This document shows, in pieces, positions 5,805 to 10,433 of a stretch of 10,433 bases of DNA. The notes under the pieces are model-generated. The model saw nothing but the letters and a program-made list of their open reading frames with translations. It did no database searches and was not told the DNA's origin. Source of the stretch: Gammaproteobacteria bacterium (GTDB lineage Bacteria > Pseudomonadota > Gammaproteobacteria > Steroidobacterales > Steroidobacteraceae); NCBI GenBank assembly GCA_030039615.1, contig JASHVF010000428.1, positions 1 through 10,433 on the forward strand. Reading direction: 5' to 3'. The translations under genes and the position numbers were made by a program. Numbering within the stretch: the first letter of the stretch is position 1; every line of letters begins with the position of its first letter.

Positions 5805-7643
5805 ATGTGCGGAATCGTCGGAGCGGTCGCCGAGCGCAATGTCGTGCCGATCTTGATGGAGGGCCTGAAGCGGCTCGAGTATCGTGGCTACGATTCGGCC
5901 GGGATCGCGGTCCTCAATGGTTCGAGCCGCCTCAGTCGGCTGCGCACGGTCGGCAAGGTGAGCACGCTCGATGATGCGCTCGCGCATACGCCGACGGCCG
6001 GGAGGATCGGGATCGCGCACACGCGTTGGGCGACCCACGGCGTGCCGAGCGAGCGCAATGCGCACCCCCATGTCTCGCGGGACGGACTGGCTATCGTCCA
6101 CAACGGCATCATTGAGAACCACGAGCAGCTACGCGCCGACCTCGAGCAGCGCGGATACCAGTTCTCCTCCGAGACGGACACGGAAGTCATCGCGCACCGC
6201 ATTCACTACCACCGGCAGGGGCTCCCTGACCTGCTGCAGGCGGTGCGTGCCACGGTCGCGGAGCTCGAGGGTGCGTACGCCTTGGCAGTGGTAAGCGAAA
6301 ACGACCCGGAGCGGCTGATCCTGGCGCGCGAGGGTTGCCCGGTGGTGGTGGGTGTCGGGGTCGATGAGAACTTCGTAGCCTCGGACGTCGCGGCGCTGCT
6401 GCCGGTCACACGGCGCTTCATCTTTCTCGAGGAGGGCGACGTCGCTGAGGTACGGCGCGATGCCGTCAGGATAGTCGATCGCAACGGGGACGACGTCGGG
6501 CGGCCGATCCGCGAAAGCGACCTGTCGGCGGATGCTGCGGAGAAGGGTCCGTACCGGCATTTCATGCTGAAAGAGATTCACGAGCAGCCGCGTGCCATCG
6601 CCGACACGCTGCAGGAGCGGGTCGCGCACGGGCGCTTGCTGGAGGCGGCTTTCGGACCCGAGGCCGGGGCCCTCCTCGGTCGCACGCGCAATGTGCACAT
6701 GGTCGCCTGCGGCACAAGCTTCCATGCAGCTACGGTGGCGCGTTACTTCATCGAGCAGATATGCAAGCTTCCGTGCACGGTCGAGATCGCCAGCGAGTAC
6801 CGTTACCGCAGCCCACTGGTGCAGCCTGACTCGCTGTTCGTCAGCATCTCGCAGTCAGGGGAGACCGCCGACACGCTGGCGGCGTTGCGCCTGGCGCGCC
6901 AGTCCGGGTATCTAGCCACGCTCGCGATCTGCAATGCCCCGGAGAGTTCGCTGGTGCGCGAGTCGCAGCTCGTGATGCTGACACGTGCCGGACCGGAAAT
7001 CGGAGTCGCATCGACAAAGGCCTTCACGACGCAGCTCGCCGCGCTCGGTATGCTGGTGATCGCGCTCGCCCGCCTCCACGGCGGGGCAGATCCCGAGCGC
7101 GAGCGCGGCCTCGTTACGCGCCTCATAGAGCTGCCCGGGCTGATCGAGCAGACGCTGGCACTCGAACCGGCGATCCGACGGCTCGCCGAACGCTTTGCAG
7201 ACAAGCATCACGCGTTGTTCCTTGGACGCGGCGCGCTTTTCCCGATCGCGATGGAGGGGGCTCTCAAGCTCAAGGAGATCTCCTACATCCATGCAGAGGC
7301 GTATCCTGCCGGCGAGCTCAAGCACGGACCGCTCGCGCTCGTTGATGCGGACATGCCGGTGGTTACAGTGGCTCCGAACAACGATCTGCTGGAGAAGCTG
7401 AAATCCAATCTCATGGAGGTGCGCGCACGTGGCGGCGAGCTGTTTGTGTTTGCCGACCCCGAGTCGGGCATGCAGTCGAGCGACGGCGTGACGGTGATCG
7501 AGATGCCCAGACACGTCACCTACTTCCAGGCCCCGGCGGTGTACACGGTGCCGCTGCAGCTGCTCGCCTATCATGCGGCCATCCTGCGCGGCACCGACGT
7601 CGATCAGCCGCGCAACCTCGCTAAGAGCGTCACGGTCGAGTGA
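5805..7643 (+). CDS. glmS: Glutamine--fructose-6-phosphate aminotransferase (isomerizing)
   Basis: A complete 612-residue GlmS (E. coli 609). It converts fructose-6-phosphate and glutamine into glucosamine-6-phosphate and glutamate, the first step to UDP-GlcNAc for peptidoglycan and LPS, in the cytosol. The start is fixed because Cys2 must become the N-terminal catalytic nucleophile (MCGIVGAV). GAGG lies nine bases upstream. Glutaminase domain (2 to about 240): RLEYRGYDSAGIAV, HTRWATHG (72-79), HNGIIENH (99-106), SETDTEVIAH (122-131). The first SIS domain has VACGTS (300-305) and SQSGETADT (349-357). The second SIS domain has GALKLKEISYIHAEAYPAGE and H507 of ELKHGPLAL. The C-terminus LAKSVTVE is canonical, including the substrate-contacting lysine (K607). 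All key residues are present, so the enzyme should be active. The stop codon lies inside the 3' end of the convergent TPR gene. Confidence 0.98.
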   Translation: MCGIVGAVAERNVVPILMEGLKRLEYRGYDSAGIAVLNGSSRLSRLRTVGKVSTLDDALAHTPTAGRIGIAHTRWATHGVPSERNAHPHVSRDGLAIVHNGIIENHEQLRADLEQRGYQFSSETDTEVIAHRIHYHRQGLPDLLQAVRATVAELEGAYALAVVSENDPERLILAREGCPVVVGVGVDENFVASDVAALLPVTRRFIFLEEGDVAEVRRDAVRIVDRNGDDVGRPIRESDLSADAAEKGPYRHFMLKEIHEQPRAIADTLQERVAHGRLLEAAFGPEAGALLGRTRNVHMVACGTSFHAATVARYFIEQICKLPCTVEIASEYRYRSPLVQPDSLFVSISQSGETADTLAALRLARQSGYLATLAICNAPESSLVRESQLVMLTRAGPEIGVASTKAFTTQLAALGMLVIALARLHGGADPERERGLVTRLIELPGLIEQTLALEPAIRRLAERFADKHHALFLGRGALFPIAMEGALKLKEISYIHAEAYPAGELKHGPLALVDADMPVVTVAPNNDLLEKLKSNLMEVRARGGELFVFADPESGMQSSDGVTVIEMPRHVTYFQAPAVYTVPLQLLAYHAAILRGTDVDQPRNLAKSVTVE

Positions 7644-9129
7644 CACGCTCAGTCAGCTCGGGCGCCATCGTCTCGAAAACCTGATCCCAGGCGCCGCTTT
7701 CGCGCTGGCGGAACAGGCGCAGGGTCGGGTACCATGGACTCTCGCTACGCGCGAGCATCCAGCGCCAGTCGGGCACGCGCTTCAAAGCCAGCCAGGTCGG
7801 GCGCCCGAGAGCTCCCGCGAGGTGCGCGACGGCAGTATCGGCGGTAACGACGAGGTCCAGGCTCTGCATGATCGCCGCGGTGTCGTGGAAGGCGTTGTCG
7901 CCGGCGTCGAGCGGCTCATCCAGGAGCTCCAGATGCAGCTCTGCGGCCAGCGCCCGCACTGGGTCAAGCTGCTCGCGGTGCTGCAGGCACACGAGCCGTA
8001 CTCCGCGGACGGACGTGAGCGGCTTGAGCGCTTGCAGCGGAAATGATCGTCCCACGTCGACCAGTCCCGAACGTCCCTGCCAGCAGACACCCACCTTGAA
8101 TCCTGTCCCGCCGAGCCTGCGGCGCCAGTACGCTGCGCGCTCCAGGTCGGCAGTCAGGTAGGGAACCCGTGCCGGAATGCTTGCCTCGACCGTAGCGAAC
8201 GCCAGCGGCAGGCTCAGCAGCGGGCAATGATAATCGACGGATTGCGGCAATTCTGACTCAGCACTCACCAGCGCGCCCGGCCAGGAGCGGCGCATCAGCG
8301 CAGTGAGAGGAGCTTGCACCAACAGGGTGACCTGTGCGCCGCGCTCGAGCAGCGGCCCGACGTAGCGCGAGAACTGCAGGGTGTCTCCCAGGCCCTGCTC
8401 GGAGTGCACGAGCAGTCTTCGGCCGTCCAGACCTTCGGTCCCCTGCCAGAGCGGCGCCGGAATCTTTCGCGCGCCGAGCGGCTGTTGCAGTCGACGGCGC
8501 CACTCGGCGAGTGGCCAGCCCTCGGCGAAACGGCCGAGTTGCAGCAGACACAAGCCCTTGTTGTACTGCGCCTGGGCGTAGTCGGGCGCGAGCCGGATGG
8601 CCTCATCGTAGCTCGCGAGCGCCTGCTCGGGCCGCAGCAGGTCCTGTAACGCCGCAGCGCGGCCGCAGAGGGCCTCGGCCAGATCGGGCCGCAGCGCGCT
8701 CGCCGTCTCAAAGCTCGCCAGCGCTTCTTCCGGCCGCTGCAGTACGCGCAGCGCGTAGCCGCGATGCAGGTGCGCCTCCGCGAGGCCGCTCCGCAGACCG
8801 ATCGCCCGCTCGAAGCTGGCCAGGGAATCCCGGTAGCGGCCCTGCTGCATCAGCACCTTGCCGAGGTTGAGGTGCGCATTGACCGAGGAGCCGTTGTGCT
8901 CGAGCGCACGGTGCAAGAGCTCGACGGCGCGCGGCAGGTCGGCGCTCTGCGCTGCGATCAAACCGAGCAGGTGAAAGGCGCCGGCCTCGGTGGGAGCAAG
9001 GGTCAGGATCTGCTCGCATACTGCGGCGGCCTCCGCCAAGTGCCCCGCTGCGTGGAGATCCATGGCGCGCCGCTGCAGCGCGGCGAGCGCTCCCGCCGGA
9101 CCTGGTGTCGCGTCTGCTCGTGCGTTCAA
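7630..9129 (-). CDS. TPR protein with GT9-like (heptosyltransferase-type) C-terminal domain
   Basis: A 499-residue cytosolic-looking protein without signal peptide. Residues 13-216 hold six consecutive 34-residue tetratricopeptide repeats (units at 13, 47, 81, 115, 149, 183; e.g. RPEEALASFETASALRP). The C-terminal half (about 217-495) resembles glycosyltransferase family 9: SEQGLGDTLQFSRY (243-256), FKVGVCWQGR, and TADTAVAHLAGALGRPTWL (429-447), matching the GT9 'D-T/S..HLA.ALG.P' site. The start is TTG at 9129: AAGGGG (9138-9143) lies eight bases upstream, and the first TPR needs residues before the next ATG (9063), which has no SD. The TTG overlaps the TGA of the upstream GT41-like gene (TTGA), so translation is coupled. 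The 3' end overlaps glmS by 14 bp. Such TPR-GT9 proteins usually accompany protein or surface-glycan glycosylation genes. Donor and acceptor are unknown, and catalytic activity is not assured. Confidence 0.88.
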   Translation of the reverse strand: MNARADATPGPAGALAALQRRAMDLHAAGHLAEAAAVCEQILTLAPTEAGAFHLLGLIAAQSADLPRAVELLHRALEHNGSSVNAHLNLGKVLMQQGRYRDSLASFERAIGLRSGLAEAHLHRGYALRVLQRPEEALASFETASALRPDLAEALCGRAAALQDLLRPEQALASYDEAIRLAPDYAQAQYNKGLCLLQLGRFAEGWPLAEWRRRLQQPLGARKIPAPLWQGTEGLDGRRLLVHSEQGLGDTLQFSRYVGPLLERGAQVTLLVQAPLTALMRRSWPGALVSAESELPQSVDYHCPLLSLPLAFATVEASIPARVPYLTADLERAAYWRRRLGGTGFKVGVCWQGRSGLVDVGRSFPLQALKPLTSVRGVRLVCLQHREQLDPVRALAAELHLELLDEPLDAGDNAFHDTAAIMQSLDLVVTADTAVAHLAGALGRPTWLALKRVPDWRWMLARSESPWYPTLRLFRQRESGAWDQVFETMAPELTERVTRP

Positions 9130-9143
9130 ACGCTAAGCCCCTT
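9126..9143 (-). promoter_or_regulatory. Coupled TTGA stop/start junction with SD
   Basis: On the minus strand the GT41-like gene ends in TGA (9128-9126), and the TPR-GT9 gene begins at TTG (9129-9127), sharing bases in TTGA. AAGGGG (9138-9143) precedes the TTG by eight bases. This is a typical translational-coupling arrangement, but with the rare TTG initiator. Confidence 0.7.
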
Positions 9144-10433
9144 TTCCCTGAGAGCCCATTCGTAGAAGCGCTCAAACTCGCGCACCACGTGCAGATCTTC
9201 ATACAGCACATGGTTGCGAGCCAGGATGAGTTGGCGCAGCGCCTGCCTCGCACCAGGGTCGGTTCCGAGGCGCACGGCAATATCGACATAGTCGGCCTCG
9301 CTCCTGGCGATGCAGTCCCCGATCTCCATCTTTAGGTACATAGCCTGAGTGTGTCGCCCACGCTGCAGGGCGGTCGGCAGGGTTACCACGGGGAGCCCTA
9401 CCGCGAGCGCTTCAAGCGAGGAATTCATGCCGTTAAAGTGCGGCGGATCCAGCATCACATCACTCGCGGCGAGCAGTTGCATGAAGCGCTCGCCGGGAAG
9501 CGGCGCCAGAAAGACAATGCGACCTGCGACCTCGGGCATGGTGCGGCGGAAGCGGGCGGTGAGTGTGTCCGTCCACTCGCGGATCGTGGCCCGGATCAAG
9601 ACGAGGCGGCCGGCCGGATCGCGCTCAAGGATCGCCTTAACCAGCGCGTCAAAGTCAGGATGCATCTTGAAGAGCGTCTGGGGACAAAGGTACAGGTTGC
9701 CGTCCTGCGGCAGTCCAAGTGCGGCTCGGCTCGCCACCTCGCGCGGCGGCCGCGGGCGGTAGTAGTAGGCGAGCGTGGGAAGATCGTGCAGCAGCACGAG
9801 CTGCTCGCTGTAGTGCTGCGATGAGTCGCTCGTCTCGTACAGGTCGTTGGAGACAAAGTAATCGACGGTGGGCACGCCGGTCGTGTTCGGGTGTCCGTAC
9901 GAGACGCATTGCACGGGCGCAAGCCGCGCGAACGACAGGAAATAGGTGAGCGGATCCATGCCGATATCCTGGTAGAAGAGCACGTCGAGCTCGAGCGCCG
10001 CGAGCTGCCGGCAGGTGGTGGTCAGCTCGCGCAGATCCCCTGAAACCGCGTGGCAGTGATCCGCGCAGGCCCGGAGCGCAGCCGTGGTGTCGTCGCTCGT
10101 GCCCGGCACTACGCGGAGCAGATACACTTCGAAGCGACCCCGATCGGTCTTCTCGATAAGCCCGCGGCTCGTTTTGCCGATCGAATGCCAGTAGAAATAG
10201 CGCGAGATGAAGCCGATGCGGATCCTGCCGGGCCGGCGCTCGCGACGCACGCAATGCGGCGCGACGTACAGCAGCGATGGCAGCGCCCGCGCGTACAGAC
10301 GCGCCGCCTTCACCTGCAGATCGCGGTCGCATTCGCCATGATAGGCGAGGAAGAACGACTGCACCCCGACGAGGGCTCCCGGATCCCGGATCGTGAGCTC
10401 GCGCCCGAGCAGCTCATCGAGCGCCGCCTCGTA
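9126..10433 (-). CDS. O-GlcNAc transferase/SPINDLY-type (GT41) glycosyltransferase, 5' end beyond the window
   Basis: 435 residues are visible, and the frame stays open to the right edge: 23 codons precede the GTG at 10364, so that GTG is not the start. N-terminal TPRs are usual in this family and probably lie outside. Visible GT41 features, numbered from the edge: RIRIGFISRYFYWHSIG (70-86), with H83 at the position of the conserved OGT histidine; DVLFYQDIGMDPLTYFLSFARLAPVQ in two segments (151-175); YGHPNTTGVPTVDYFVSND (179-197), equivalent to the 'GYPGTTG...DY...D' region; YLCPQTLFKMHPDF (248-261), with K256 matching the UDP-binding lysine (K842 in human OGT); and FLAPLPGERFMQLLAASDVMLD followed by HFNGMNSSLEALAVGLPVVTLP (308-353). 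The usual GHTT is GMNSS here, so it belongs to a divergent bacterial subgroup. It probably transfers a sugar, perhaps GlcNAc, to a protein. It is coupled to the TPR-GT9 gene by TTGA. Confidence 0.88.
   Translation of the reverse strand, partial: YEAALDELLGRELTIRDPGALVGVQSFFLAYHGECDRDLQVKAARLYARALPSLLYVAPHCVRRERRPGRIRIGFISRYFYWHSIGKTSRGLIEKTDRGRFEVYLLRVVPGTSDDTTAALRACADHCHAVSGDLRELTTTCRQLAALELDVLFYQDIGMDPLTYFLSFARLAPVQCVSYGHPNTTGVPTVDYFVSNDLYETSDSSQHYSEQLVLLHDLPTLAYYYRPRPPREVASRAALGLPQDGNLYLCPQTLFKMHPDFDALVKAILERDPAGRLVLIRATIREWTDTLTARFRRTMPEVAGRIVFLAPLPGERFMQLLAASDVMLDPPHFNGMNSSLEALAVGLPVVTLPTALQRGRHTQAMYLKMEIGDCIARSEADYVDIAVRLGTDPGARQALRQLILARNHVLYEDLHVVREFERFYEWALREKGLSV

Overview
The window is chromosomal-looking, high-GC DNA (roughly mid-60s percent by eye) from a Gram-negative proteobacterium. 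TonB/ExbB/ExbD proteins, several exported proteins and a GlmS typical of Proteobacteria show this. A gammaproteobacterium of the Xanthomonadales/Nevskiales/Steroidobacter type is my best guess, but it is an inference from gene content, not a search result. I see no tRNA, rRNA, CRISPR array, insertion sequence or phage gene.

Left part (1-5659, + strand): a five-gene cell-envelope module. It starts with a large PstS-like periplasmic binding protein rich in cysteines. After a 191-bp gap comes a tight group: an unusual ExbB in which a signal peptide, a DUF2341 domain and a LamG/concanavalin-like domain are fused in front of the proton-channel domain; an ExbD; a short TonB-like protein; and an exported coiled-coil protein with a proline-rich tail. 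Gaps in this group are 15-33 bp, so it is almost certainly an operon. The likely joint role is a proton-motive-force-driven energy transducer for the outer membrane, with extra periplasmic ligand-binding parts. No outer-membrane receptor and no ABC permease are in view. At the extreme left edge, the first nine codons of a divergent gene may be visible.

Middle (5805-7643, + strand): a complete glmS, the glucosamine-6-phosphate synthase that starts UDP-GlcNAc synthesis.

Right part (7630-10433, - strand): two translationally coupled glycosyltransferase-like genes. The upstream one is a bacterial OGT/SPINDLY-type (GT41) transferase whose N-terminus lies beyond the window. The downstream one is a TPR protein with a GT9-like C-terminal domain, which begins at a TTG overlapping the previous stop codon. 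Its 3' end overlaps the 3' end of glmS by 14 bp. GlmS feeds the pathway to UDP-GlcNAc, the usual GT41 donor, so the neighbourhood may be functionally connected, although the genes are convergent.

The strongest points for follow-up are the lectin-like/ExbB fusion, the replacement of the usual pore glutamate of ExbB by alanine in it, and the linkage of a PstS-like binding protein and an uncharacterised coiled-coil protein to this TonB module.
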